Shown in pieces: positions 7,003-14,877 of a stretch of DNA of 16,014 nucleotides. The notes below the pieces were generated by a model. The model worked only from the letters and a program-made list of their open reading frames with translations, had not been told where the DNA came from and did not search any database. Made by a program: the position numbers and the translations under genes. Numbering within the stretch: the stretch's first letter is position 1; each line of letters begins with the position of its first letter. The stretch comes from Deltaproteobacteria bacterium (GTDB lineage Bacteria > Myxococcota > Polyangia > Haliangiales > Haliangiaceae): contig JAGSPR010000137.1 in assembly GCA_018262455.1 (NCBI GenBank), forward strand, positions 1 through 16,014, in the 5' to 3' direction.

Positions 7003-7914
7003 TCAGGGGTGGAGGCGGAAGGCGTGGTGGACGCGGGGGTCGCGGAAGTCGGGTGGGAGGGTGGCCCGGGTCTCGTCGCGAATGTCGGCGGCAGGGGCGG
7101 TCCACTCGAAGTGGAAGCGGCGGCGGTTGGTCGAGAACCAGATGATGTCGGCCACGGCGGCGACGTCATCGAGCAGGGCAGCGTGATCGCGCTGGACGTC
7201 CCAGGTGTAGTCCATGCGCTTGGAGTTGGAGAAGGTCGGAGGGTCGACGACGGCGAGGTCCCAGTGCCGATGCTCGCGACGCGCGGCGGTGAGGAACTCG
7301 CGGACGTCGGACTGGACGAGCTCGCCGGTGAGCTGGTTGAGCGCGAGGTTCTCGCCGGCCCAGTCGAGGTAGGTGCGCGACATGTCGACCGAGGTGGTCT
7401 GCATGCCGGCCGCGCCGGCGTAGACCGAGAACGAGCCGGTGTACGCGAACAGGTTGAGCATCGTCTTCGCAGGTTCGGCGGCGACGCGTGCGCGGGTGGT
7501 GCGGTGGTCGAGGAACAGGCCGGTATCGAGATAGTCGGCGAGATTGACGCGGAACGCGTGACCGCCCTCGTGAACGACGCGCCACGCATCGGGGTGCTCT
7601 CCGAGACGTTCGTACTGGTGGCCTTCGCGCCGGCCGACGAGCCGCTCGCGTTGCTTGACGAACAGCTCGCTCGCGCCGAGCGCGGCCTTGGCGGCGCTGC
7701 TCATCTCGTCGAGCCACTCGTCGCCTCCACCCCGATCGGCCGCACGATAGTCGTTGATGACGAGCGCACCTGCGTACGTGTCGACCGTGATCGGCACCTC
7801 GGGGATATCACGATCGTAGACGCGCCAGCACGTGACCCGCTCGCGCTTGGCCCACTTGCCGAGGTGCTTCGCGTTCTTGACGACGCGATTCGCGAACATC
7901 TCAGCGAGCGACAT
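7003..7914 (-). CDS. rlmK: RlmK-type 23S rRNA (guanine-N7) methyltransferase, 303 aa
   Basis: The whole length aligns in layout with the C-terminal half (RlmK part) of the two-domain E. coli enzyme RlmKL, which uses SAM to methylate N7 of a guanine in helix 74 of 23S rRNA. Markers are MFANRVVKNAKHLGKWAKRE (6-25), 'RVNLADYLDTGLFLDHR' (122-138), SAM motif I 'LNLFAYTGSFSVYAG' (153-167) and catalytic motif IV 'VVDPPTFSNSKRM' (222-234), then DVQRDH. The N-terminal THUMP/RlmL half of the fused enzyme is absent, so this is a stand-alone RlmK. Start ATG 7914 matches the beginning of the K domain. Its stop (TGA 7005-7003) abuts the repeat array. A possible small ORF overlaps its start by 14 nt. The exact target base is inferred from family. 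Confidence 0.85.
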   Translation of the reverse strand: MSLAEMFANRVVKNAKHLGKWAKRERVTCWRVYDRDIPEVPITVDTYAGALVINDYRAADRGGGDEWLDEMSSAAKAALGASELFVKQRERLVGRREGHQYERLGEHPDAWRVVHEGGHAFRVNLADYLDTGLFLDHRTTRARVAAEPAKTMLNLFAYTGSFSVYAGAAGMQTTSVDMSRTYLDWAGENLALNQLTGELVQSDVREFLTAARREHRHWDLAVVDPPTFSNSKRMDYTWDVQRDHAALLDDVAAVADIIWFSTNRRRFHFEWTAPAADIRDETRATLPPDFRDPRVHHAFRLHP

Positions 7915-8068
7915 CAGATCCCGCTGACGACGCGGAAGTGTCGTCGATCACTGCGATCGGCAAGCCAGCGATCTGCTCGATCCTCGCATCGGTCGCGGCC
8001 ACCTCCATCCGGTCAGCCTTGGGCTCCCCCGTTACGACTGTCAAGGCATTGCCCGACCCCACATGCAT
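7901..8068 (-). CDS. Possible small ORF (about 55 aa) overlapping the rlmK start
   Basis: On the minus strand an ATG at 8068 (alternatives GTG 8062, ATG 8008) opens a frame ending at TGA 7903-7901, so it overlaps the methyltransferase ATG (7914) by 14 nt. The product reads MHVGSGNALTVVTGEPK then KADRMEVAATDARIEQIAG, and ends SAGSDVAR. It has ordinary composition, and about three quarters of its codons end in G or C, as in real genes here. No family is recognised and no strong Shine-Dalgarno is seen. It could be a leader peptide whose translation is coupled to rlmK, whose own start also lacks a good ribosome-binding site, or a chance frame. Confidence 0.35.
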   Translation of the reverse strand: MHVGSGNALTVVTGEPKADRMEVAATDARIEQIAGLPIAVIDDTSASSAGSDVAR

Positions 8069-8075
8069 GTATTAG
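8049..8075 (+). promoter_or_regulatory. Candidate promoter of the Pro-rich lipoprotein gene
   Basis: TTGCCC (8049-8054) and TATTAG (8070-8075) are separated by 15 bp in one of the few less GC-rich patches, 45 bp upstream of ATG 8120. The perfect palindrome ACATGCATGT (8061-8070) lies in the spacer and touches the -10-like box. The spacing is short of the 17-bp ideal, so this is tentative. Confidence 0.3.
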
Positions 8076-8119
8076 TGTCTGCGGCGTCTACCCCGGCCGT
8101 CACACCGAGAAAGAAACCC

Positions 8120-8566
8120 ATGCTCCGTAAACTCTCTTTTGGTTTGTTCATCGCCGCCCTCGCAGCCTGCGGCAGCGCGCGCGTCATCTCGCGCACCCAG
8201 GCCGGCGGAGTCATCGAGCTCCAGGGCGATCGCGGCAAGGCGATGGAAGAGGCGAATTCCAACATGAATGCGCACTGCGGCCCGGGCAACTTCACGATCA
8301 CGCAAGAGGGTGAAGAGGCCATCGGCACCGACACCGTCGCGCGCGAGGATACGTCGGAGGACACCGCGCACTCGCGCAGCGGTCGTCGCTCGAGCACCGA
8401 CTCGACCACGGTGGCGCAGACCAGCACGCGTACGGCCACGGCATGGCGCGTCCACTACGCCTGCAACGGCGCTGGCGCTGGTGCACCGCCCCCGCCGCCT
8501 CCGGCCGCCGCGGTTCCCCCGCCCCCTGCCGGACCGCCCGCAGGCGCGCCGCCTCCCGGCTACTGA
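8120..8566 (+). CDS. Lipoprotein with Pro-rich C-terminal tail, 148 aa
   Basis: ATG 8120 is chosen because it opens MLRKLSFGLFIAALAAC, a clear lipoprotein signal (lipobox LAAC, Cys17); the in-frame ATG at 8063 would put 19 polar residues before it. The mature region has 'GGVIELQGDRGKAMEEANSN', 'MNAHCGPGNFTITQEGEEAIG', then a Ser/Thr/Arg-rich segment and 'WRVHYACNG'. The Cys in AHCGPG and the Cys in YACNG may form a disulfide. The last third is a Pro/Ala/Gly tail (runs of PPPPPP and PPPPAGPPAG) typical of cell-wall-spanning or linker regions. The 'G-x-I-x-L-x-G ... HC-x-x-G-x-[FY]-x-I ... GE' pattern recurs in small envelope lipoproteins of this group as far as I recall, but no function is known to me. 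A strong terminator follows. Confidence 0.8.
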   Translation: MLRKLSFGLFIAALAACGSARVISRTQAGGVIELQGDRGKAMEEANSNMNAHCGPGNFTITQEGEEAIGTDTVAREDTSEDTAHSRSGRRSSTDSTTVAQTSTRTATAWRVHYACNGAGAGAPPPPPPAAAVPPPPAGPPAGAPPPGY

Positions 8567-8573
8567 GCGGCTC

Positions 8574-8592
8574 GTGAGGCAGACTGCCTCAC
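8574..8592. terminator. Hairpin just after the Pro-rich lipoprotein gene
   Basis: GTGAGGCA (8574-8581), loop GAC, TGCCTCAC (8585-8592): a perfect 8-bp stem 8 nt after the stop codon. There is no T-run, so it may stabilise the mRNA 3' end or assist the terminator that follows. Confidence 0.5.
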
Positions 8593-8615
8593 ACCCATTC
8601 CAACACGGGCTGTGC

Positions 8616-8650
8616 GAGCGACGATTCACTTCGTCGCTCTTCGTGTTTTC
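8616..8650 (+). terminator. Intrinsic terminator of the Pro-rich lipoprotein gene
   Basis: GAGCGACGA (8616-8624), loop TTCACT, TCGTCGCTC (8631-8639) is a perfect 9-bp stem followed directly by TTCGTGTTTTC. It is the best intrinsic terminator in the window. It is oriented for plus-strand transcription; on the other strand the bases after the stem are GC-rich. Confidence 0.8.
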
Positions 8651-8662
8651 GGGGCGGTTCGC

Positions 8663-8680
8663 GAGCCCTCGGCCGGGCTC
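8663..8680 (-). terminator. Hairpin at the stop of the acyl-CoA dehydrogenase gene
   Basis: GAGCCC (8663-8668) and GGGCTC (8675-8680) form a 6-bp stem with a 6-nt loop that overlaps the TGA stop (8681-8679) of the minus-strand gene. There is no T-run after it, so termination is uncertain. Confidence 0.35.
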
Positions 8681-10331
8681 AGGCGAGCAGCCGGGTGTCG
8701 TCGAGCGAGGCGTCGCCGATCAGATCGATGCCTGAGTGCGCGAACCGACGCGCGGCAGCCGCGGTGCGTGGTCCAAAGCCGTGGTCGAGACACCACTGCG
8801 CGTGCCCGACGAGCAACGCGAGCTCGAGGCTCCGCCCGAGCGTCATCGCGAACCGGCGCGCACCGGCTTCGAGCCGGTCGGGATGCGCCATCGTCTCGCC
8901 GATCCACGCCGTCGCGTGACGGAGCGCCGCGCGTGCGGTCGCGACCGGGGCCGCGAGCCCGGGATCGGTCGCCTGACCGACGTTGCGCTCGATCTCGGCG
9001 GTCAGCGCCTCGACCGTGCCGCCCTTGCCGAGCGCCCGCAGCGTGTCGAGGGACAGCACGTTGGTGGTGCCCTCCCAGATCGGCAGCACCTGAGCATCGG
9101 CCAGGATCCGGGGTAGCCCGGTATCCTCGACGTAGCCCGCTCCGCCGCACGACTCGATCGCCTCCGAAGCCACCGCGACGGCTTGCTTGGCGGTGGTCAG
9201 CTTCGCGAGCGGAATCAGCACGCGCGACAAGCGCTCGTCGGATTCGCGCGATGCCGCCGTGCCGTGTTCGAGGGCACCGAGCAGCTCGACGCTGCGGAAC
9301 GCGAGGCAGAACGCCGCGGCGTACTCGGCTTCGAGCGCCGCGAGCGTGTCGGCGTGCAGCGGCTTGTCGACGAGCAGCGAGCCGAAGGCCTTGCGACGGC
9401 GGGCGTAGTCGCGCGCGAGGGCGAGCCCACGCCGCATCCCGCTCACCGCGCAGATCGCGTTCCAGCTGCGCGTCACCGACAGCATCGGGGTGATCGCGCG
9501 CACGCCTTCGCTCGCCGCGCCGACGAGCGTCGCGGGCGTGCCATCGAGGGCAAGCTCCGCGGTCGGCACCTTGCGCGTCCCCAGCTTGTCCTTGAGCCGG
9601 TTGACCTGGATGTTGCGCAGCCGACCGTTGGCATCGCGCAGCTCGACGAGGAACAGCGCGAGGCCGCGGCTGCCTTCGGGGTTGCCCTCCGGCCTCGCGA
9701 GCGTCAGCGCCATCTCCGACGTGGTGGCGGACGTGAACCACTTGGTGCCGTGGAGTCGCCAGCCGTCGCCGTCCTGCTTCGCGACCGTCTCGCTCTGCGA
9801 GACATCCGAGCCACCGGTGCGCTCGGTCATCCATTGCCCGCTCGTCCACATCGCGGACGGATCGCGGGTGATGAGGCGCGGCACGTAGCGCTCGACGAGC
9901 TCGGTGTTGCCGCTCGCGAGCAAGGTCCGCGCGGCGCCATCGGTCATCGCGAGCGGGCACGAGTAGACATCGAGCGACGGCGACAGCAGGTGCACGGTCG
10001 CGAACTGATAGGTCCGCGCATACGCCCCGAACCGGGGCTCGTAGCCGGCGGCGACCATGCCGTGACGGGCCGCGAGGACCTGCGCCTCTTGCCACAGCGG
10101 CGAGACGTCGATCCGATCGATCCGATTGCCCCACGCGTCCCACTGGGTCAGCACTGGCTCGTTGAGGCGATCCGCGAGCTGCTTGTCGTAGTACTGGACC
10201 GTCAGGTCACCGAGCGCGCGGAGCTCCGCCGCGATGTCGGCCCCCCCGATGTGACGCGCGATCCACGACGGCAACATCGGATCGTCGTCGAACTGGTTGC
10301 CGAGGCGAGGCGGCTCCTGGAAGAACGGCAT
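8679..10331 (-). CDS. aidB: AidB-like acyl-CoA dehydrogenase family flavoprotein, 550 aa
   Basis: ATG 10331 gives a protein of 550 aa, close to E. coli AidB (541 aa) and longer than ordinary acyl-CoA dehydrogenases (about 380 aa). AidB-type features are the long N-terminal extension (1-120), 'GQWMTERTGGSDVSQS' (165-180, compare MTEKQGGSDV in AidB), 'WRLHGTKWFTSA' (191-202), 'NRLKDKLGTRKVPTAEL' (244-260), the arginine-rich 'RDYARRRKAFG' helix (307-317), 'SCGGAGYVEDTGLPRILAD' (394-412) and 'LPIWEGTTNVLSLDTLRAL' (416-434), where the Glu of WEG sits where the catalytic base of the family lies. E. coli AidB binds FAD and DNA and belongs to the alkylation (Ada) response; whether this homologue does so is unknown. 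No ada or alkB is nearby. It diverges from rsmE across 29 bp. Confidence 0.88.
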   Translation of the reverse strand: MPFFQEPPRLGNQFDDDPMLPSWIARHIGGADIAAELRALGDLTVQYYDKQLADRLNEPVLTQWDAWGNRIDRIDVSPLWQEAQVLAARHGMVAAGYEPRFGAYARTYQFATVHLLSPSLDVYSCPLAMTDGAARTLLASGNTELVERYVPRLITRDPSAMWTSGQWMTERTGGSDVSQSETVAKQDGDGWRLHGTKWFTSATTSEMALTLARPEGNPEGSRGLALFLVELRDANGRLRNIQVNRLKDKLGTRKVPTAELALDGTPATLVGAASEGVRAITPMLSVTRSWNAICAVSGMRRGLALARDYARRRKAFGSLLVDKPLHADTLAALEAEYAAAFCLAFRSVELLGALEHGTAASRESDERLSRVLIPLAKLTTAKQAVAVASEAIESCGGAGYVEDTGLPRILADAQVLPIWEGTTNVLSLDTLRALGKGGTVEALTAEIERNVGQATDPGLAAPVATARAALRHATAWIGETMAHPDRLEAGARRFAMTLGRSLELALLVGHAQWCLDHGFGPRTAAAARRFAHSGIDLIGDASLDDTRLLA

Positions 10332-10360
10332 GACGAACCCTACCGCGGTAACGTGGCGTC

Positions 10361-11188
10361 GTGAACCTGCTACTCGTCGAGCCCGGTGAGATCACCGACG
10401 CCGAGGTCGTGCTCGCGGATCGTCGTGCCGAGCACCTGCGCGGCGTGCTCGGGAGCGTGGTCGGCTCCCGCGTGCGAGCTGGCATCGTCGGCGGTGGGCT
10501 CGGCACCGCGGACGTGATCGCCGACGACGGTCAGCGGATGACGTTGCGGCTTTCGATCGTCGATCCGGCGCCGCCGCCGCTCGCGATCGAGCTCGTGCTG
10601 GCCTTGCCACGCCCGAAGGTCTTGACGCGCGTCCTCGAGGCGATCGCGAGCTTCGGCGTCGAGCGGATCGCGCTGACGAACGCGTGGCGCGTCGACAAGA
10701 GCTACCTGCACTCGCCTCGCCTCGCGCCCGCGGCGATCGCGCAGGCGCTCCGGCTCGGCGCCGAGCAGGGCGCGACCACCCACCTGCCGGCGATCTCGAT
10801 CCACCACCGCCTGATGGACCTGCTCGACGAGCGCTGGCCGGCGGGCGAGCCGGCAGGCGATCGAGTGCGCCTGATCGCGCATCCCGGGGGCGCGCCCATC
10901 GAATCCGCCGTACGCGGAGGGCCCGAGCCGAGCCGATCGATTTCGGTCCGCAGCGAAGCAAGGAACGAAACATCCTCATGGCGAGGGTCCCCCTTGCGGG
11001 GGCCGGTCACGCTCGCGGTCGGTCCCGAGGGGGGATGGATCGCGCGCGAGGTCGAGACCTTCGTCGAGCGTGGATTCGTCGCGGTGTCGCTCGGCAGCGC
11101 GATCCTGCGGGTCGAGACCGCGGTCGCTGCCGCGCTCGGCCAGCTCGTCCTCCTGGATCGGATGTCACGACCGCTTCGGACGGGGTGA
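10361..11188 (+). CDS. rsmE: RsmE, 16S rRNA (uracil1498-N3)-methyltransferase, 275 aa, with apparent insertion
   Basis: GTG 10361 opens MNLLLVEPGE. The N-terminal PUA-like domain has 'ADRRAEHLRGVLGSVVGSRV' (19-38), followed by the SPOUT/trefoil-knot methyltransferase domain: 'ALPRPKVLTRVLEAIASFGVERI' begins near 81, 'RLGAEQGATTHLPAI' at 131-145, and the SAM-binding knot motifs 'VGPEGGW' (220-226) and 'LGSAILRVETA' (244-254). RsmE uses SAM to methylate U1498 of 16S rRNA. The family is usually about 240-250 aa; here about 25-30 extra residues lie between 'LIAHPGG' and 'VTLAVGPEGGW' (roughly 185-213), Ser/Arg/Glu-rich and encoded by DNA containing a strong hairpin. The knot motifs are intact, so the enzyme is probably functional. 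The start is 29 bp from the divergent AidB-like gene. Confidence 0.9.
   Translation: MNLLLVEPGEITDAEVVLADRRAEHLRGVLGSVVGSRVRAGIVGGGLGTADVIADDGQRMTLRLSIVDPAPPPLAIELVLALPRPKVLTRVLEAIASFGVERIALTNAWRVDKSYLHSPRLAPAAIAQALRLGAEQGATTHLPAISIHHRLMDLLDERWPAGEPAGDRVRLIAHPGGAPIESAVRGGPEPSRSISVRSEARNETSSWRGSPLRGPVTLAVGPEGGWIAREVETFVERGFVAVSLGSAILRVETAVAAALGQLVLLDRMSRPLRTG
10979..10999. repeat. Hairpin inside rsmE, within the apparent insertion
   Basis: Within the in-frame extra segment (about 10913-10999), GGTCCCC near 10986-10992 can pair with GGGGGCC near 10998-11004 (one G-T pair), making a GC-rich stem-loop in the coding strand. This is the sort of structure found in short palindromic elements that insert into genes. 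Boundaries are approximate. Confidence 0.35.
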
Positions 11189-11365
11189 GCCAGCACACCG
11201 ACGCGCCACTGGAAGTAACCACCCTGTGTGCAGAGGCATGCACAACTGCACGGTCAGCGTACAGAAACTGTGTTGCGTTCACCTATGGTTTCACAGGGAT
11301 ACCCGGGCGCGACGGTTGCACCAGCGTTCCTGGTGGTCCGGCACCCGGTTCGCGGCACGGGTTGG
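11189..11365. other. Convergent intergenic region with two small hairpins
   Basis: The region lies between the 3' ends of rsmE and the sigma-54 activator gene. TGTGCA (11227-11232) pairs with TGCACA (11239-11244), and CACCAG (11319-11324) pairs with CTGGTG (11330-11335, loop CGTTC). Neither is followed by a T-run on either strand. These may be weak transcription terminators for the two converging genes. No ORF with gene-like composition fits in the gap. Confidence 0.4.
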
Positions 11366-13168
<1,803 letters not shown>

Positions 13169-13221
13169 GGCCAGAGATTCTCACATGCCGCACCTCAACG
13201 AACGATCCGAAGCGAGGCGCC

Positions 13222-14250
13222 ATGAGAGGAACGCTGATCGATCCGGGGGCGCCGGCGATGACCCGGCTGGGAGCGTACGAGATCATCAGTCGCCTGGCCG
13301 CGGGCGGCATGGCCGAGCTGTTCCTCGCGCGCATCACCGGCCCCCAGGGCTTCGTGAAGCTCGTGGTGCTGAAGAAGGTCCTGTCGCATCTCGCGGACAC
13401 CCCGCGGTACGCGCGGCTGCTGATCGACGAGGCCAAGCTCGGCGCCTGCCTCGATCACCCGAACATCGTGCAGGTCCACGACGTCGGGATCGTCGACGGC
13501 CACTACTTCTATGCGATGGAGTACGTCGACGGGTGTGACCTCCGGACCGTGCTCCGCCGGGTCGACAGCACGCGGGGGATGTTCCCGATCCACCACGCCG
13601 TGATGATCGCGCGCGATCTCGCCTCCGCGCTTCACTACGCGCACAACCGCCGCGGTCCCGACGGCTCCCCGCTGAACATCGTCCATCGCGATGTGTCGAC
13701 GTCGAACATCCAGCTGTCGTACGACGGTACGGTCAAGCTGCTCGATTTCGGCATCGCGAAGTCGGACTCGAGCTCGATCCGGACCCGCACCGGGTTGCTC
13801 AAGGGCAAGGCCGGCTACATGTCGCCGGAGCAGGCGCGCTGCGCGCCCATCGATCACCGCACCGACGTCTATTCGCTCGGGATCGTGCTGTGGGAGATGC
13901 TCACCGGCAAGCGCCTCTACGACGCCCCCAACGAGCTGCTCGCGAGCCAGCTCATCCTGAATCGCATCCCCACGCGGCCCTCCGAGGTCCGGCCACAACG
14001 GGACTGCCCGCCCGAGCTCGACGCGATCGTCATGCGCGCGCTCGCACATCCAGTCGAGGATCGCTACCAGAGCGCGCGACAGTTCCAGACCGAGCTCGAG
14101 GAGCTGGCACGGGTGCACAGGCTCAACCAGTCCTCGATCGCGCTGAGCGAGTACATGCACTCGCTGTTCGACAGAGCCGACGCGATCGATTCGCGGCATG
14201 TTGACCTACCTCGGGAGGCCCCAGGGACCCAGCACCGTGGTCGTCCATGA
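13222..14250 (+). CDS. Ser/Thr protein kinase (PknB/Hanks type), 342 aa, possibly truncated by frameshift
   Basis: ATG 13222 has a modest GAGG Shine-Dalgarno (13214-13217); ATG 13258 (MTRLGAYEII) is an alternative closer to the kinase core. Kinase features: glycine loop 'LAAGGMAELFLAR' (25-37), Lys in 'VVLKKV' (48-53), catalytic loop 'HRDVSTSNIQLS' (155-166), DFG motif (175-177), activation segment 'GKAGYMSPEQAR' (195-206), 'DVYSLGIVLWEMLTG' (215-229), and a C-lobe Arg. HRDVxxxN in place of HRDLKPxN is common in myxobacterial kinases. The catalytic domain is complete. The last about 25 residues are Arg/Pro-rich and end abruptly, while an overlapping frame (14198-14665) supplies a membrane segment and tail such as these kinases usually have. 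It is probably the upstream kinase for the divergent FHA regulator (inference). Confidence 0.92.
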   Translation: MRGTLIDPGAPAMTRLGAYEIISRLAAGGMAELFLARITGPQGFVKLVVLKKVLSHLADTPRYARLLIDEAKLGACLDHPNIVQVHDVGIVDGHYFYAMEYVDGCDLRTVLRRVDSTRGMFPIHHAVMIARDLASALHYAHNRRGPDGSPLNIVHRDVSTSNIQLSYDGTVKLLDFGIAKSDSSSIRTRTGLLKGKAGYMSPEQARCAPIDHRTDVYSLGIVLWEMLTGKRLYDAPNELLASQLILNRIPTRPSEVRPQRDCPPELDAIVMRALAHPVEDRYQSARQFQTELEELARVHRLNQSSIALSEYMHSLFDRADAIDSRHVDLPREAPGTQHRGRP

Positions 14251-14665
14251 TGACTCGATCACGTGCATGCTCACCGAGGAGCCGACGCGGCCGGTCGTCG
14301 CGAGATCGGATCCGCAGCCGGTCCTCGCATCGCGCGCAGAGCCCCTGTGGCACAGCCACGCGATCGACCTGGCGGACCGAGTCTATCGTGCCGCTCGGAC
14401 CTGGGCGCGGGCCCAAAGTCAGGCGCAGCGGTTCGCGCTGCTCGGCGTCGCTTCGCTGATCCTCATGATGCTGACCGTCCTGGTGGTGCGGCAGATGCTG
14501 AGCGCGCCGGAACCCGCGATCGCCCCAACGCCAGCGGCCGCATCCGCGGTAGCGCCCGCGTCGACGGAGATCCCGGCGAAGCCCACGCTCGAGACGTCGG
14601 AGCCCACGATCGTGGAGCCGCGGAAGCACGACAGCAAGACGCGGCCACGCAAGAAAGATCGCTGA
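14198..14665 (+). CDS. Membrane-anchored tail ORF overlapping the kinase, 155 aa; likely C-terminal part of the kinase
   Basis: The ORF is in the +1 frame relative to the kinase and overlaps its last 53 nt. It has no ribosome-binding site before ATG 14198, and the frame opens only after a TGA at 14144-14146. The product has a cytoplasmic-looking N-terminal part (VVVHDDSITCMLTEEPTRP), one transmembrane helix (about 80-98, ALLGVASLILMMLTVLVV), then an Ala/Pro/Thr-rich segment and a very basic end (KTRPRKKDR). This matches the usual juxtamembrane, helix and tail architecture of bacterial Ser/Thr kinases. A single shift somewhere in about 14147-14250 would join it to the kinase. It could also be a separate small membrane protein translated by coupling. 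It may reflect a sequencing error, a real mutation, or programmed frameshifting. Confidence 0.6.
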   Translation: MLTYLGRPQGPSTVVVHDDSITCMLTEEPTRPVVARSDPQPVLASRAEPLWHSHAIDLADRVYRAARTWARAQSQAQRFALLGVASLILMMLTVLVVRQMLSAPEPAIAPTPAAASAVAPASTEIPAKPTLETSEPTIVEPRKHDSKTRPRKKDR

Positions 14666-14756
14666 TCACGATCGGCATCGCGATCGGCGATCGGCGATCG
14701 GCATCGCTGATCGCGATCGGCGATCGCGATCGGCATCGCGATCCACGTTGGCGATC
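14657..14756. repeat. GATC-dense degenerate repeat tract
   Basis: Twelve GATC sites lie in about 100 bp, built from variants of CGATCGG, GCGATCG and GCATCGC. CGATCGGCATCGC occurs exactly at 14669-14681, 14695-14707 and 14727-14739. The tract starts at the end of the membrane-tail ORF and is rich in overlapping palindromes, so it can fold in many ways. Confidence 0.85.
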
Positions 14757-14774
14757 ATCGCTTCGAGCTCGGTG

Positions 14775-14793
14775 GAGTACGGTCGTCGTACTC
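14775..14793. promoter_or_regulatory. Operator-like inverted repeat GAGTACG-N5-CGTACTC
   Basis: A perfect 7-bp inverted repeat with a 5-bp spacer. GAGTACG recurs at 14805-14811, and CGTACCC occurs twice downstream. Iterated half-sites upstream of a start codon suggest a transcription-factor binding region; the protein is unknown. Confidence 0.45.
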
Positions 14794-14843
14794 GAGGAGC
14801 GCGCGAGTACGCATCACGTACCCATCGCGTACCCGCTGTCCGG

Positions 14844-14877
14844 CCAAGTGCGCGAACCGAGGGGTTCGGCAACTTGG
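14844..14877 (+). promoter_or_regulatory. Strong leader stem-loop upstream of the Cys-rich lipoprotein
   Basis: The segment folds into a hairpin of 14 base pairs: CCAAGT/ACTTGG, then GC/GC, then CGAACC/GGTTCG, closed by a GAGG loop, with single-base bulges A14871 and G14852. It ends 32 nt before the AGGAGG Shine-Dalgarno, so it would lie in the mRNA leader if transcription begins upstream. No T-run follows, so it is not a normal terminator. It may be an RNA control element or a dyad operator. Confidence 0.55.

Larger units (their letters stand above)
6712..7003. repeat. Compound inverted-repeat array between two convergent genes
   Basis: Four copies of a 23-25-bp element are arranged >  >  <  <: 6713-6737 (+), 6817-6841 (+), 6906-6928 (-) and 6978-7002 (-). 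The element begins GGACGCTCTACAC and ends CTCACCACTCT. The outer copies begin inside the stop codons of the two flanking convergent genes. The inner pair can form a 23-bp stem, the outer pair a 25-bp stem. A perfect 16-bp palindrome lies near the centre. The array is the whole intergenic region and is less GC-rich than its neighbours. Its role (bidirectional terminator, mobile palindromic element, or structured RNA) is not determined. Confidence 0.9.

Noticed and set aside
7009..8130. 373-codon frame on the plus strand opposite rlmK
   Set aside because: Val/Glu/Arg/Gly-rich antisense shadow; rlmK motifs on the minus strand are decisive.
9183..10364. 393-codon frame on the plus strand opposite the AidB-like gene, and a 505-codon frame at 8626-10143 (minus) in another frame
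   Set aside because: Both are Arg-rich shadows of the AidB-like coding frame.
11339..11353. Sigma-54 (-24/-12)-like sequence with GG-N10-GC on the plus strand
   Set aside because: Several consensus positions differ and no plus-strand gene follows; it lies between two convergent gene ends.
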